Assembly: GCF_036250695.1 (NCBI RefSeq) | Contig: NZ_CP109427.1 | Coordinates: 6,944,001-7,008,000, forward strand | DNA: 64,000 nucleotides | Direction: 5' to 3' | Source of the DNA: Streptomyces sp. NBC_01497 | GTDB lineage: Bacteria > Actinomycetota > Actinomycetes > Streptomycetales > Streptomycetaceae | Position numbers and translations under genes: made by a program | The notes under the pieces: generated by a model | Databases searched by the model: none | What the model was told of the DNA's origin: nothing | The model's input: the letters and a program-made list of their open reading frames with translations, nothing else | Shown: one piece after another, positions 16,892 to 25,791 of the stretch | Layout: every line of letters begins with the position of its first letter | Numbering within the stretch: the first letter of the stretch is position 1

Positions 16892-18424
16892 ATGGGTGAG
16901 AAGGTCGACGCGGGGGGCTTTGACCTGGCCGGCCGCGAGCAGTACCGGAAGAGGCTCCGGCAGTGCCTCTCGGTGCTCGGGAAGCTGCTCGCGGAGAAGC
17001 GGTTCGACAAGCCCAGGAATCTGATCGGGCTGGAGATCGAACTCAATCTCGCGGGGTCCGACGGCCTGCCCCGCATGATGAACAACGAGGTGCTCAGCCG
17101 CATCGCGAGCCACGATTTCCAGACCGAGCTCGGCATGTTCAACCTCGAAGTGAATATCGCGCCGCACCGTCTGAACGGACGGGTCTTCGACCAGCTCGCC
17201 GAGGAACTGCGCGCGGGCCTCGGATATGCGCACCGCAAAGCGGAAGAGGTCGACGCCGGGATCGTGATGATCGGAATTCTCCCGACGCTCGCCCACCACG
17301 ACGTCGGATCGGGAAGCCTCTCCGCCGTCGACCGCTACACCCTTCTCAACGACCAGATGAGGGACGCGCGCGGAGAGGACTTCCTCCTCGACATCGAGGG
17401 GGCCGAACGGCTGGTCGCGACCTCCCCGTCGATCACACCGGAGGCCGCCTGCACCTCCGTCCAGCTGCATCTGCAGGTGACGCAGGAGCGGTTCGCCGAC
17501 GTCTGGAACGCGGCGCAGGCGGTGGCGGCGGTGCAGATCGCGCTCGGGGCCAACGCGCCGTTCCTGTTCGGCAAGGAGCTCTGGCACGAATCACGGCCGC
17601 CCCTGTTCGAGCAGGCCACCGACGTACGGCCGCCCGAACTGCGGGTCCAGGGCGTCCGTCCGAGGACCTGGTTCGGCGAGCGCTGGATCGACTCGCCCTA
17701 CGACCTCTTCGCGGAGAACCTGCGCTACTTCCTGCCCCTGCTGCCGATCATGTCCGACGAGGATCCCCAGAAGGTACTGGACGACGGGGGCGTGCCCGCC
17801 CTGCAGGAGCTGTCCCTGCACAACGGCACCATCTACCGCTGGAACCGCCCGGTGTACGAGGTCGCCGAGGGCGTGCCCCACCTGCGGGTGGAGAACCGGG
17901 TGCTGCCCGCGGGGCCGACCGTGACCGACGTCATCGCCAACGCCGCGTTCTACTACGGGCTTGTGCGCGCCCTCGCCGAGGACAGCCATCCGCTGTGGCA
18001 CCGCATGCCCTTCTCCGTCGCGGCGGAGAACTTCGACACGGCCTGCCGGCACGGCATCGAGGCAGAACTGCGCTGGCCCCGGCACGGCAGGTCGTCCGGG
18101 CTCGCCACCCGGCCCGCCGTGGATCTCGTACGTGACGAGCTGCTGCCGCTCGCGGCGGCCGGACTCGACGCGTGGAACATCGAACCGGCCGACCGGGACC
18201 TGTACCTCGGGGTGATCGAGGAGCGCTGCAAGCGGCGGACGAACGGGGCAGCGTGGCAGATCGGCACGTTCCACCGGGCGCTGGACGCGGGCCTCGAACG
18301 GGACGCCGCCTTCGCCGCGACGACCCGCAGGTACAGCGAACTGATGCACCACGGCAGCCCGGTGCACACCTGGCCCGTCGGCTTTCCGGGGCCCGGGGAG
18401 TCAGGGCGGCTGCCCACCCGGTAA
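16892..18424 (+). CDS. GCS2-type glutamate-cysteine ligase family protein
   Basis: 510 residues. The N-terminal NLIGLEIELNLAGSDGLPRMM and ELGMFNLEVNIAPHRL segments carry the glutamate/metal-binding residues of the GCS2 family (carboxylate-amine ligases joining glutamate to an amine such as cysteine). A C-terminal WHRMPFSVAAENFDTACRHG with RWPRHG follows. Streptomyces makes mycothiol and, in many species, ergothioneine, so the true product may be gamma-glutamylcysteine or another gamma-glutamyl amide; this cannot be decided here. ATG 16892 has GAGGAGGA seven bases upstream. It stands alone, with 695 bases of non-coding DNA upstream. Confidence 0.8.
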   Translation: MGEKVDAGGFDLAGREQYRKRLRQCLSVLGKLLAEKRFDKPRNLIGLEIELNLAGSDGLPRMMNNEVLSRIASHDFQTELGMFNLEVNIAPHRLNGRVFDQLAEELRAGLGYAHRKAEEVDAGIVMIGILPTLAHHDVGSGSLSAVDRYTLLNDQMRDARGEDFLLDIEGAERLVATSPSITPEAACTSVQLHLQVTQERFADVWNAAQAVAAVQIALGANAPFLFGKELWHESRPPLFEQATDVRPPELRVQGVRPRTWFGERWIDSPYDLFAENLRYFLPLLPIMSDEDPQKVLDDGGVPALQELSLHNGTIYRWNRPVYEVAEGVPHLRVENRVLPAGPTVTDVIANAAFYYGLVRALAEDSHPLWHRMPFSVAAENFDTACRHGIEAELRWPRHGRSSGLATRPAVDLVRDELLPLAAAGLDAWNIEPADRDLYLGVIEERCKRRTNGAAWQIGTFHRALDAGLERDAAFAATTRRYSELMHHGSPVHTWPVGFPGPGESGRLPTR

Positions 18425-18602
18425 CAGCCGCGGCGCGGTAGCGGGCGGTGCGGGCGGGGGGCGACGTGCGGTGGGCGGCGAACGGCCGCGACGGCCCGGG
18501 GCCGCCGCGGCCGGGTCGCGGGAGGGGTTGCACAGCCGCCGGGCGTAACTTGTGCACGTCGGCCGCGCGCGCCGGCTGTGACACGTACCCGTGGAGGCCG
18601 GT

Positions 18603-19412
18603 GTGCAGGTGGAGGCAGGGCCCGTGACCGATTCCCGCCCCGGACAGACGCCTGGGGACCTGACCCGCGGAGCGCTGCGGACCGAGACCCTGATCGTGCT
18701 CGCCTTGTCCCTCGGGGCGAGCGGTGTGTCCGCACTCATCAGCTTCGTCGGCTCTGTCACCAAGGGCGGTTCGCTCAAGAGCCAGGCCGCCAACCTGAAC
18801 GCGTCGGCCGCGCCCGGCCGGCCGTGGCTCGATCTGACCTGGCAGCTGTTCGACATCGCCACCGCCCTCGTGCCCGTGGTGCTCGTCGCGTATCTGCTGT
18901 TCCGGGAGGGCAGCAGCCTGCGCGCGATCGGCTTCGACCGGCGCAGACCCCTCTTCGACCTCGGCTGGGGCGCGGCGATCGCGGCGTGCGTGGGCGGCAT
19001 CGGCATCGTCTTCTACCTGTTCGCGCAGGGTTCGGGCGCCAATCTGACGGTGGTGCCCGAGTCGCTGCCCGACGTCTGGTGGAAGTTCCCTGTCCTCGTG
19101 GTGTCCGCGGTGCAGAACGCGATCCTCGAAGAGGTCGTCGTGGTCGGCTACCTGCTGCGGCGGCTCGACCGGCTGGGCTGGACCCCGCTCGCCGCCCTCG
19201 CCGGCAGCGCCCTGCTGCGCGGCTCCTACCACCTGTACCAAGGCCTCGGCGGCTTCGTCGGCAACATGGTCATGGGCATCGTGTTCGTGCTCCTGTACCG
19301 CAGGTGGGGGCGGGTCGGGCCGCTGGTCGTCGCGCACTCCCTGATGGACATCGGTGCCTTCGTCGGGTACGCGCTGCTCGCCGGACACGTCAGCTGGCTG
19401 CCCACGCTCTGA
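18603..19412 (+). CDS. CPBP family intramembrane protein (Rce1-like)
   Basis: About 269 residues with six to eight membrane segments. It carries the three CPBP motifs: AILEEVVVVGYLLRRL (paired Glu), RGSYHLYQGLGGFVGN (His) and VVAHSLMDIGAFVGY (His). CPBP proteins are predicted membrane metalloproteases related to eukaryotic Rce1 and often act in regulated proteolysis or bacteriocin self-immunity. The EExxxR form is modified here, so catalysis is less certain. Several in-frame GTG codons (18591, 18603, 18624) compete; 18603 has GGAGG five bases ahead and 18624 has GGAGG eight bases ahead. Confidence 0.8.
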   Translation: MQVEAGPVTDSRPGQTPGDLTRGALRTETLIVLALSLGASGVSALISFVGSVTKGGSLKSQAANLNASAAPGRPWLDLTWQLFDIATALVPVVLVAYLLFREGSSLRAIGFDRRRPLFDLGWGAAIAACVGGIGIVFYLFAQGSGANLTVVPESLPDVWWKFPVLVVSAVQNAILEEVVVVGYLLRRLDRLGWTPLAALAGSALLRGSYHLYQGLGGFVGNMVMGIVFVLLYRRWGRVGPLVVAHSLMDIGAFVGYALLAGHVSWLPTL

Positions 19413-19655
19413 CGGTCCGCGCGGAATACCACGCGCCGGGCGCCGCCCGGGCGGTCCGGGCAGCGTCGCGCCGTCGATCGCGGTGACTGCCGAGGGGCGG
19501 GCGCGGGGCGGTGCGGAGCCGTACGCGCGAAGCCGAGCCCCCGACCCGCCAAGGCGCGGGGAACCGGGCGTTCGGGGCGTACCGCCGGACCCGGTGCTCC
19601 CGCCGGGCCGGGACCGCGCCGGCCACGCGATCCGGCGCGTCGGCCGGCCTCGTCG

Positions 19656-20132
19656 CTACGGGCGAATCGGGGCGGCCCAGCGGGCGTCCGGGGCGAGGGC
19701 GGCGAGGATCGCGGGCAGGCCCGGCGGTTCGACCCGGTCCGGCAGTGCGTCCAGGTCGGGCCGGGCCACCCACCTGTGGCCCTGGAGCGAGTCCCGTTCG
19801 CCGGGGAGCAGACCGTCGCGGCCCAGCGCGGGGCGTTCCTCGCGAAAGCGCGCCACGAAGAAGTGCTCCGTACCGACGTGCCGGCGGCCCATCCACCACA
19901 CGTCGCGGTCGACGGGCACCCATCGGTCGAGCACCGCCGACGGATCGAGCCCGGTCTCCTCCACCAGTTCGCGCCGCGCCGCGACGAGCGGTGACTCGCC
20001 CTGCTCGATGCCGCCGCCTGGCGGTTCCCACAGCAGTGAACCGTCCAGTGAATCGCGCCAGTTGAGGAGCAGCAGGCGGTCGGCGAGGTCCAGGCACAGT
20101 ACGCGTGCGGCCGGCCGGTGTGGGGTCTGCAT
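19656..20132 (-). CDS. NUDIX hydrolase
   Basis: 158 residues. The full NUDIX box is present, beginning GGGIEQGESPLVAARRELVE (G-x5-E-x7-REUxEExGU), so it should hydrolyse a nucleoside diphosphate linked to X using Mg2+. Substrate is not evident. The start at 20132 (MQTPHRPAARVLCLD) has GAAGGGA upstream; an ATG 18 bases earlier is also possible. Divergent from the PadR gene. Confidence 0.88.
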   Translation of the reverse strand: MQTPHRPAARVLCLDLADRLLLLNWRDSLDGSLLWEPPGGGIEQGESPLVAARRELVEETGLDPSAVLDRWVPVDRDVWWMGRRHVGTEHFFVARFREERPALGRDGLLPGERDSLQGHRWVARPDLDALPDRVEPPGLPAILAALAPDARWAAPIRP

Positions 20133-20370
20133 CGGTGTGCGTCCCTTCATGCCGGGGGCGCCCCTTGCCTGCCGGGCCGTCCGTCGCGGAGGAGCCCGGA
20201 CCTGATGGGTCCGGGGCGGTGGGAGATGACACGGGCCGGTCCGTCCACGCCAGGCCGTGACGCGCCACAGTCTGGCAGCGACCGGTGCGGGAGCCGTCGG
20301 CTTTCGGCGGTGACGGGCGGGCAGCGAGGCGTTGGCGCAGGTCGGACGGGGGTTGTCGTAAGCGTGTTTC

Positions 20371-20380
20371 CGATATATCG
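20371..20380. promoter_or_regulatory. Palindromic operator upstream of padR
   Basis: CGATATATCG is a perfect 10-bp palindrome, 69 bases before the padR start, followed at 20391 by GCGATCGATC and then GATCG repeats. AT-rich palindromes of the GATATATC kind are typical PadR targets, so autoregulation is likely. Confidence 0.55.
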
Positions 20381-20448
20381 TTGAGGCATCGCGATCGATC
20401 AAAGATCGTACGTGGAAGACCTTGTGACATGAGAACGGGAGTATCACC

Positions 20449-21153
20449 ATGCACGGAACACACGGACACGACCATGGACACGGACACGAGCGCGGACCCG
20501 GCTTCGGGCCCGGACCCTGGGGTGGCGGCCCGCACGGCCGCGGCGGGTTCGAGGGACTGCGCGCGGCCTTCGGGCCGTTCGGACCGCCCTTCGGCGGACC
20601 CGGGGGACCGTTCGGCGGACCCGGTGGACCCTTCGGGGGCGGTGGCCGCGGGCGGGGCGGCGGCCGGGGGCGTGCGCGCCGCGGTGACGTACGCGCCTCG
20701 ATCATCGCGCTGCTCAAGGAGCGGCCGATGCACGGCTACGAGATGATCCAGGAGATCGGCGAGCGCAGCGGTGGGGCCTGGCGGCCCAGCCCCGGCTCGG
20801 TCTACCCGACGCTCCAGCTGCTGGAGGACGAAGGCCTCATCGAGAGTCGCAGCGAGGGTGGCAAGAACCTGTTCACGCTCACCGACACGGGACGCACCGA
20901 GGCCGAATCGGTCCCGGACGCGCCGTGGGAGGACGCGGGACGGGGGATCGACTGGGACACGATGAACGAGATCCGGCAGGCCGGGCTCGGCCTGATGGAG
21001 GCGTTCGGCCAGGTCTGGAAGACCGGCAGCGCGGACCAGCGCAAGAAGGCCCTCGCGGTCATCAACGACACCCGTAAGAAGCTCTACCTGATCCTCGCCG
21101 CCGACGACGAGAGCACCGAGAACACCGGGAAGACCGAGAACACCGAGGACTGA
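20449..21153 (+). CDS. PadR family regulator with His/Gly-rich N-terminus
   Basis: 234 residues. The first 75 are unusual: HGTHGHDHGHGHERG followed by GGP/FGG repeats and an RG-rich stretch. The PadR winged helix then follows at 78-155 (ASIIALLKERPMHGYEMIQE, WRPSPGSVYPTLQLLEDEGL) and a C-terminal coiled helix. PadR proteins repress exporters or stress genes, and the His-rich tail could bind Ni2+/Zn2+ or other metals. A palindromic box lies upstream. ATG 20449 follows GAACGGGAG. Similar tails are known in Streptomyces PadR members. Confidence 0.87.
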   Translation: MHGTHGHDHGHGHERGPGFGPGPWGGGPHGRGGFEGLRAAFGPFGPPFGGPGGPFGGPGGPFGGGGRGRGGGRGRARRGDVRASIIALLKERPMHGYEMIQEIGERSGGAWRPSPGSVYPTLQLLEDEGLIESRSEGGKNLFTLTDTGRTEAESVPDAPWEDAGRGIDWDTMNEIRQAGLGLMEAFGQVWKTGSADQRKKALAVINDTRKKLYLILAADDESTENTGKTENTED

Positions 21154-21310
21154 CCGGCCTCGATGAACCGACGGCGACGACGGGGGAGAGGCAGGGGCAC
21201 GACAGCGGGGGGCGGCAGGGCTCCGCGGCGACGCGCCGCGGGGCCCTATCGTGTGGTGGGACCGCTGCCCGACTTCGGGCAACGGGCCCCTCAGCGCCGC
21301 GGGCCGCGCG

Positions 21311-21600
21311 CGACCGACGGGCGGCCCGGCGCGAGAGCGGAGCCGGACCGGTACGACCGACGGGCGGCCCGGTGCGAAGTTCGACAGCCGGACCAGTGCG
21401 ACGACCGATCGACGGACCGATGCGAAGTTCGACAGCAGGACCGGCGCGAAGACCGATCGACGGACGCCCGCGGGGACCTTCGACGACGGGCCCGGCGGAT
21501 CCATGGACGGCCCGGAGCGGGGGAACGGCGACAACCGGCCGGCGGATGGACGGATGGACGGTCCGACGCAGCGACCGGCCGGCGGATGGACGGATGGACG
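21311..21600. repeat. Repeat-rich spacer between padR and the O-methyltransferase
   Basis: A 48-base unit beginning TGCGAAGTTCGACAGC occurs twice in tandem (21373-21420, 21421-21468). CGACCGACGGGCGGCCCGG occurs at 21311 and 21356, and ACCGGCCGGCGGATGGACGG at 21533 and 21574. The 465-base spacer has open frames because the repeat unit is a multiple of three, but no homology or start site supports a protein. Confidence 0.7.
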
Positions 21601-21619
21601 AACCAGTGGAGGAGACCGC

Positions 21620-22288
21620 ATGACGGACGCTCGATGGACCGCCGTGGACGCGTACTTCAGCGACCGGCTCGTCCCGGAGGACGAGGCGCTTCAGGCCGCG
21701 CTGCGCGTGAGTCGCGAGGCAGGGCTGCCCCCCATCAACGTGGCCCCCAACCAGGGCAAGCTGCTTCACCTCATCGCTCAGATCCAGGGAGCGCGCCGCA
21801 TCCTGGAGGTCGGCACGCTGGGCGGCTACAGCACGATCTGGCTCGGCCGCGCGCTGCCCGACGACGGGCATCTCGTGTCGCTGGAGGCCGATCCCCGGCA
21901 CGCCGACGTGGCGCGCGGGAATCTCGCGCACGCGGGCCTCGCCGGTCGCACGGAGGTTCGGCTCGGGCCCGCGCTGGACACGCTCGCCGCGCTCGTCGAG
22001 GAGGGTGCCGAGCCGTTCGACCTGGTCTTCATCGACGCGGACAAGCCCAACAACCCGCACTACCTGGAGTGGGCCCTCAAGCTGACCCGGCGCGGCAGCG
22101 TGATCATCGGCGACAACGTCGTGCGCGGGGGAGCGGTCGTCGACGGGGACGCGGCGGACCCGACGGTGCGGGGCGTCAGGGATTTCCTGGAGCTGATGGG
22201 GCGCAACCCGAGGCTGTCCGCCACCGCCGTGCAGACGGTCGGCGCGAAGGGGTACGACGGGTTCTCGCTGGCGCGCGTGATCGCCTGA
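21620..22288 (+). CDS. SAM-dependent O-methyltransferase (catechol/CCoAOMT type)
   Basis: 222 residues. The class I fold is clear: ILEVGTLGGYSTIWLGRAL (SAM-binding motif I), VSLEADPRHADVARGNL, FDLVFIDADKPNNPHYLEWA (metal-binding DADK region) and GSVIIGDNVVRGG. Family members methylate catechols or caffeoyl-CoA-like phenols with a divalent metal; physiological substrate unknown. ATG 21620 has GTGGAGGAG nearby. The open frame extends upstream through repetitive DNA but homology begins at this ATG. Confidence 0.88.
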   Translation: MTDARWTAVDAYFSDRLVPEDEALQAALRVSREAGLPPINVAPNQGKLLHLIAQIQGARRILEVGTLGGYSTIWLGRALPDDGHLVSLEADPRHADVARGNLAHAGLAGRTEVRLGPALDTLAALVEEGAEPFDLVFIDADKPNNPHYLEWALKLTRRGSVIIGDNVVRGGAVVDGDAADPTVRGVRDFLELMGRNPRLSATAVQTVGAKGYDGFSLARVIA

Positions 22289-22536
22289 TCCGCGCGTGCC
22301 GGGCCATCGGGCGGGCTGGGCGGGACGGAGGTGTGAGTGTCCGCGTGGGCGGGGTCACAAGGCGGCGCGCCTGCCCGCGCGGACGTTCAGGGGTCGTGCC
22401 CCGGGATCTCCTTCGCAAGGATGACGGCCGGCCCCCGCGCACCCACCCAGTGGCGGATGCGGGGATGCTTCCCGGCGGGGATGCCCTCCTGCCGTGAAGC
22501 TGATGTGGTGGAAGGGTGCAATGCCCCACCTCGCGG

Positions 22537-23034
22537 GTGACCGAAACCCCCGCCGCCCTCCGCGCCGACCTGGACGCCCGCATCACCGTGGAACTCGCCT
22601 CGGTGGTGGCGGGTGCGCGCCGGCGTGCGCACCGGGACGGGGACGGCCAGATCGACACCGCTCACCTGCTGCACTCGCTGGTCGAGTCGGATCCCGAGGT
22701 GCGTGACGTGTTCGCCGACGACGGGCAGGTCGTGCGGGTGCTCGGCTACCTGGTGCAGCGGAGCATCGGCTACGGGCTGCGCTGGCACGGGACGGTCGAG
22801 GACTCGGGCGCGATGCCCCGCGTGGCGCCCGGGGGACTGGGCGGATGGTCGCCGCCTGCCGTCCTGGCCATGGAGCGCGCTCTTCGCCGCGCCGGGCGCC
22901 GGGGCGCCGAACGCGCGGCAGGAGTGGACCTGTTGGCGAGCCTGGCGGCGGACGCCGAGTGCCGGGCGGTGGAGGTCCTGTCGCGGGCGGGCGTCGACGC
23001 GGCTGCGCTGGCGTGGCGGATCGCGGGCGGCTGA
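22537..23034 (+). CDS. Clp N-terminal domain protein
   Basis: About 165 residues made of two helical Clp-R repeats: VVAGARRRAHRDGDGQIDTA HLLHSLVES... and the second around PPAVLAMERALRRAGRRGAE with GVDLLASLAAD. These repeats are the substrate/adaptor-binding part of ClpA/ClpC, here without any ATPase domain. A stand-alone Clp-N protein may act as an adaptor or decoy for ClpC (inference). GTG 22537 is favoured; GTG 22516 would add seven residues. No clear ribosome-binding site. Confidence 0.75.
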   Translation: MTETPAALRADLDARITVELASVVAGARRRAHRDGDGQIDTAHLLHSLVESDPEVRDVFADDGQVVRVLGYLVQRSIGYGLRWHGTVEDSGAMPRVAPGGLGGWSPPAVLAMERALRRAGRRGAERAAGVDLLASLAADAECRAVEVLSRAGVDAAALAWRIAGG

Positions 23035-23180
23035 CGGGGCCGATCGCGGTCCGGTGGCCGGTGCGGACCGGGGGCTGGTGACGGCGCCGCCGTGCTCCGC
23101 GCGCGGGCGCCCGGCGGGGGCCGCTGTGCGACAGGGCTCTGGGTGCGGACGCTCCTGACGGCACCTGTCATGATGGCGTC

Positions 23181-24317
23181 ATGCGTGTCACTCAGGGCAG
23201 TCTCCCCGGCGGCAGGGGCACGGGCCTCGGCCTCGCGCTGATCTCCGCCCTGGCGTTCGGCGGCTCGGGTGTCGCCGCCAAACCACTGATCGAGGCGGGC
23301 CTCGACCCGCTGCATGTGGTCTGGCTCCGCGTCGCGGGCGCTGCCCTGGTCATGCTGCCCCTCGCCGTGCGCCACCGCGCGCTCCCACGGCAACGGCCCG
23401 CGCTCATCGCCGGGTTCGGGCTGTTCGCGGTGGCGGGCGTCCAGGCCTGCTACTTCGCCGCGATCTCCCGCATTCCCGTCGGGGTCGCGCTGCTCGTCGA
23501 ATACCTCGCGCCCGCGCTCGTCCTGCTGTGGGTCCGCTTCGTCCAGCGCCGCGTGGTGACCCGGTCGGCGGCCGTGGGCGTCGTGCTCGCGGTGGCCGGC
23601 CTCGCGTGCGTCGTCGAGGTCTGGTCGGGGCTGAGCGTGGACCCGGTCGGACTGCTGCTCGCGCTGGGCGCCGCCTGCTGCCAGGTCGCGTACTTCGTCC
23701 TGTCCGACCACGGCAGCCAGGGGTCCGACGCCGCCGATCCGCTGGGAGTGGTCGCCTACGGCCTGCTGGTCGGCGCGCTCGTGCTGACGGTGGTGGCGCG
23801 GCCCTGGGAGATGCGGTGGGGGGTGCTGGGCGGCACGGCCCGTATGGACGGCACACCGGTCGCCGCGGGGCTGCTGCTGTGCTGGATCGTGCTGATCGCG
23901 ACCGTTCTCGCGTACATGACCGGAGTGGTCTCGGTGCGCCGGCTCTCGCCGCAGGTCGCGGGCGTGGTCGCGTGCCTGGAGGCGGTCGTCGCGACGGTCC
24001 TGGCCTGGGTACTGCTCGGCGAGCACCTGTCGGGGCCGCAGATCGCGGGCGGGATCGTGGTGCTCGTGGGCGCGTTCGTCGCGCAGAGCAGCACCCCGGG
24101 CAAGCCCGCCGAGGCCGTCGTGGCGACGGGTGGGAAGCGGGCCGGCGGCGTGGTGCCGGAACACACCGTCAAGGCCGGTGCCGGGAGCCCCGGGGATCCC
24201 GGAGGGGCGGCGGACGCCGAAGGGGCGCCCGGCGCGGACGGGCTGCCAGGTGCCGACGGGACGGGGGAACGGGGCACGCCGCAGGAGCGGTTGTCCGGCG
24301 GCGGGGCCGGAACGTAG
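23181..24317 (+). CDS. EamA/DMT family exporter
   Basis: 378 residues with ten predicted membrane segments in two EamA repeats (LALISALAFGGSGVAAKPLI; second repeat from GLLLALGAACCQVAYFVLSD). Drug/metabolite transporters of this group export amino acids or related metabolites; substrate unknown. The last 60 residues form a Gly/Pro/Asp-rich soluble tail (GAPGADGLPGADGTG) that resembles collagen-like repeats. ATG 23181 starts the first membrane repeat. A good promoter for the next transcript is embedded in its 3' end. Confidence 0.85.
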   Translation: MRVTQGSLPGGRGTGLGLALISALAFGGSGVAAKPLIEAGLDPLHVVWLRVAGAALVMLPLAVRHRALPRQRPALIAGFGLFAVAGVQACYFAAISRIPVGVALLVEYLAPALVLLWVRFVQRRVVTRSAAVGVVLAVAGLACVVEVWSGLSVDPVGLLLALGAACCQVAYFVLSDHGSQGSDAADPLGVVAYGLLVGALVLTVVARPWEMRWGVLGGTARMDGTPVAAGLLLCWIVLIATVLAYMTGVVSVRRLSPQVAGVVACLEAVVATVLAWVLLGEHLSGPQIAGGIVVLVGAFVAQSSTPGKPAEAVVATGGKRAGGVVPEHTVKAGAGSPGDPGGAADAEGAPGADGLPGADGTGERGTPQERLSGGGAGT

Positions 24318-24320
24318 GGT
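24291..24320 (+). promoter_or_regulatory. Promoter for a leaderless leader peptide
   Basis: TTGTCC at 24291-24296 and TAGGGT at 24315-24320 are 18 bases apart, close to the HrdB consensus. Transcription should begin at or within a base of the ATG at 24328. The promoter overlaps the end of the upstream transporter gene. Confidence 0.6.
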
Positions 24321-24327
24321 ACTGATC

Positions 24328-24363
24328 ATGCATTCGACCGTGCTGCCTCCGCCCGCCGCCTGA
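24328..24363 (+). CDS. Putative leaderless leader peptide MHSTVLPPPAA
   Basis: An 11-codon reading frame begins at the predicted transcription start and encodes MHSTVLPPPAA, then stops. Pro-Pro-Pro is a known ribosome-stalling motif that depends on EF-P. Downstream, GCTCGGG (24393) can pair with CCCGAGC (24405), while the overlapping CGGGCAG (24396) can instead pair with CTGCCCG (24421). These alternatives lie before the second transporter gene, so ribosome pausing on the leader could decide which hairpin forms. The peptide and attenuation are inferred from layout only. Confidence 0.4.
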   Translation: MHSTVLPPPAA

Positions 24364-24477
24364 CGCGGGCGGAACCCACCGACGAAGACCCGGCTCGGGC
24401 AGTCCCCGAGCGGCTCGCCGCTGCCCGCGCACCGGAGCAAGCGACCAGTCCGCGCTTTTCGTCCACGGAGTGCCCAC

Positions 24478-25791
24478 GTGTCAGGTTCGTCCTCCCCGTC
24501 GTCCGCGTCCTCCGCGTCGTCGGAGTCGTCCTCCGCATCCCCTTCGTCCCCGTCCGTCCCCGCGTCGTCGGAGTCGTCCTCCGCATCCCCCTCGTCCCCG
24601 TCCGTCCCCGCGTCCCCTTCGTCTCCGGTCGTTCCCGCGTCGGCGGCCGTCCCCCCGTCCTCGGCCTCCCCTTCCGGCACCCCCGGATCCCGGCCGGTTC
24701 CTGCCGATCCTCCTCCTGCTTCCCCCCTCGCCTCCCCCGGTGGTACCCGCGCCGTTTCCTCCCTCGCTCGTTCGGTCACCTCCCGCGCCGCCGTGGAGAT
24801 GTCCGTCGGGCGGGGGCTGCTGTACCTCGCCGTCGCGGGCCTCGCCTGGGGTACGGCGGGCGCCGCCGGCACGCTCGTCTACCGCGTCAGCGACCTGGGC
24901 CCGTTCGCGCTGTCCTTCTGGCGTTGCGCGGGAGGCCTCGTGCTGCTGCTCGGCGCGCTCGCCCTGCGCCGGCGCGGTGGCGCCGGCGGTCGGCGTGATC
25001 ACACGAGGGAGGGCTCAGCGCCGCGTCGGGCGCCGGTGGAGCCGTGGCGCCGGAGGCTGCTGCGGATCTCCGGATCGGGGATCGCGTTCACGGTCTTCCA
25101 GACCGCGTACTTCGCCTCGGTCCACTCCACGGGTCTCGCCGTCGGCACGGTCGTCACCCTCGGCGCGGGCCCGGTGTTCATCGCCCTGGGCGCCCGGGTG
25201 CTGATGGCGGAACGGCTGGGCGCCGGCGGGCTGTCGGCCGTACTGGGCGCGCTCGCCGGACTCGGTGTCCTGACACTGGGCGGTGACGGTACGGGCTCCG
25301 CCGCCGTACGCCCGCAAGGGGTGGCGCTCGCGGTGCTCTCCGCCGCCGGATACGCGGCGATGACACTGCTCACGCGGTGGCTCGGGCGCGACGGCGGCCG
25401 TTCGGACGCGCTCGCCACGACGGCCTGGGCGTGCGGGATCGGCGTGGTGGCGCTGCTGCCGTTCGCGCTGGTGACGGGTGCGGGGGCGGTGCCGCACACG
25501 GCACACGCCTCCGAGGTGATCTGGCTGCTCGTGTATGTGGCCGCCGTGCCGACCGCGCTGGCGTACGCGCTGTACTTCGCGGGTGCCGCGGTCGTCCGGG
25601 CCGCGACGGTCTCGGTGATCATGCTGCTCGAACCGGTCAGCGCCGCGATCATCGCCGTCTGGGTGCTGCGCGAACGGCTCACCGCGGCGACTGTGGCGGG
25701 CACGCTCCTGCTGCTGGCGGCGGTCGTCGGACTCGCCGGGGCGGAGGCGCGGGCTTCGCACCGACGCAGGCGGGGGACTCCGGTGGCGTGA
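24478..25791 (+). CDS. EamA/DMT family exporter with Ser/Pro-rich N-terminal repeats
   Basis: 437 residues. From about residue 110 it has ten membrane segments in two EamA repeats ([34 protein letters not shown] second half), so it is a second metabolite exporter paralogous to its neighbour. The first 100 residues are Ser/Pro/Ala-rich with two exact 16-residue repeats [16 protein letters not shown], encoded by a 48-base tandem duplication at 24517-24612. GTG 24478 has GGAG eight bases ahead. If the tail is not translated, GTG 24793 or ATG 24799 would start the core, but neither has a spaced ribosome-binding site. Confidence 0.8.
   Translation: MSGSSSPSSASSASSESSSASPSSPSVPASSESSSASPSSPSVPASPSSPVVPASAAVPPSSASPSGTPGSRPVPADPPPASPLASPGGTRAVSSLARSVTSRAAVEMSVGRGLLYLAVAGLAWGTAGAAGTLVYRVSDLGPFALSFWRCAGGLVLLLGALALRRRGGAGGRRDHTREGSAPRRAPVEPWRRRLLRISGSGIAFTVFQTAYFASVHSTGLAVGTVVTLGAGPVFIALGARVLMAERLGAGGLSAVLGALAGLGVLTLGGDGTGSAAVRPQGVALAVLSAAGYAAMTLLTRWLGRDGGRSDALATTAWACGIGVVALLPFALVTGAGAVPHTAHASEVIWLLVYVAAVPTALAYALYFAGAAVVRAATVSVIMLLEPVSAAIIAVWVLRERLTAATVAGTLLLLAAVVGLAGAEARASHRRRRGTPVA
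24517..24612 (+). repeat. 48-base tandem repeat inside the second EamA gene
   Basis: Two copies (24517-24564, 24565-24612) of a pyrimidine-rich 48-mer starting TCGTCGGAGTCGTCCTCCGC differ by about one base. They encode a duplicated 16-residue Ser/Pro block. Confidence 0.9.

Noticed and set aside
21163..22497. Long frames through the repeat spacer and O-methyltransferase
   Set aside because: Open only because the repeat length is a multiple of three. The methyltransferase starts at 21620.
24130..24300. Collagen-like GxP repeats at the end of the first EamA protein as a separate gene
   Set aside because: They continue the transporter frame to its stop codon and have no independent start.
24481..25002. 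Acidic/Gly-rich antisense frame with repeats opposite the second EamA gene
   Set aside because: It is the complement of the Ser/Pro repeat DNA; no start site or homology.
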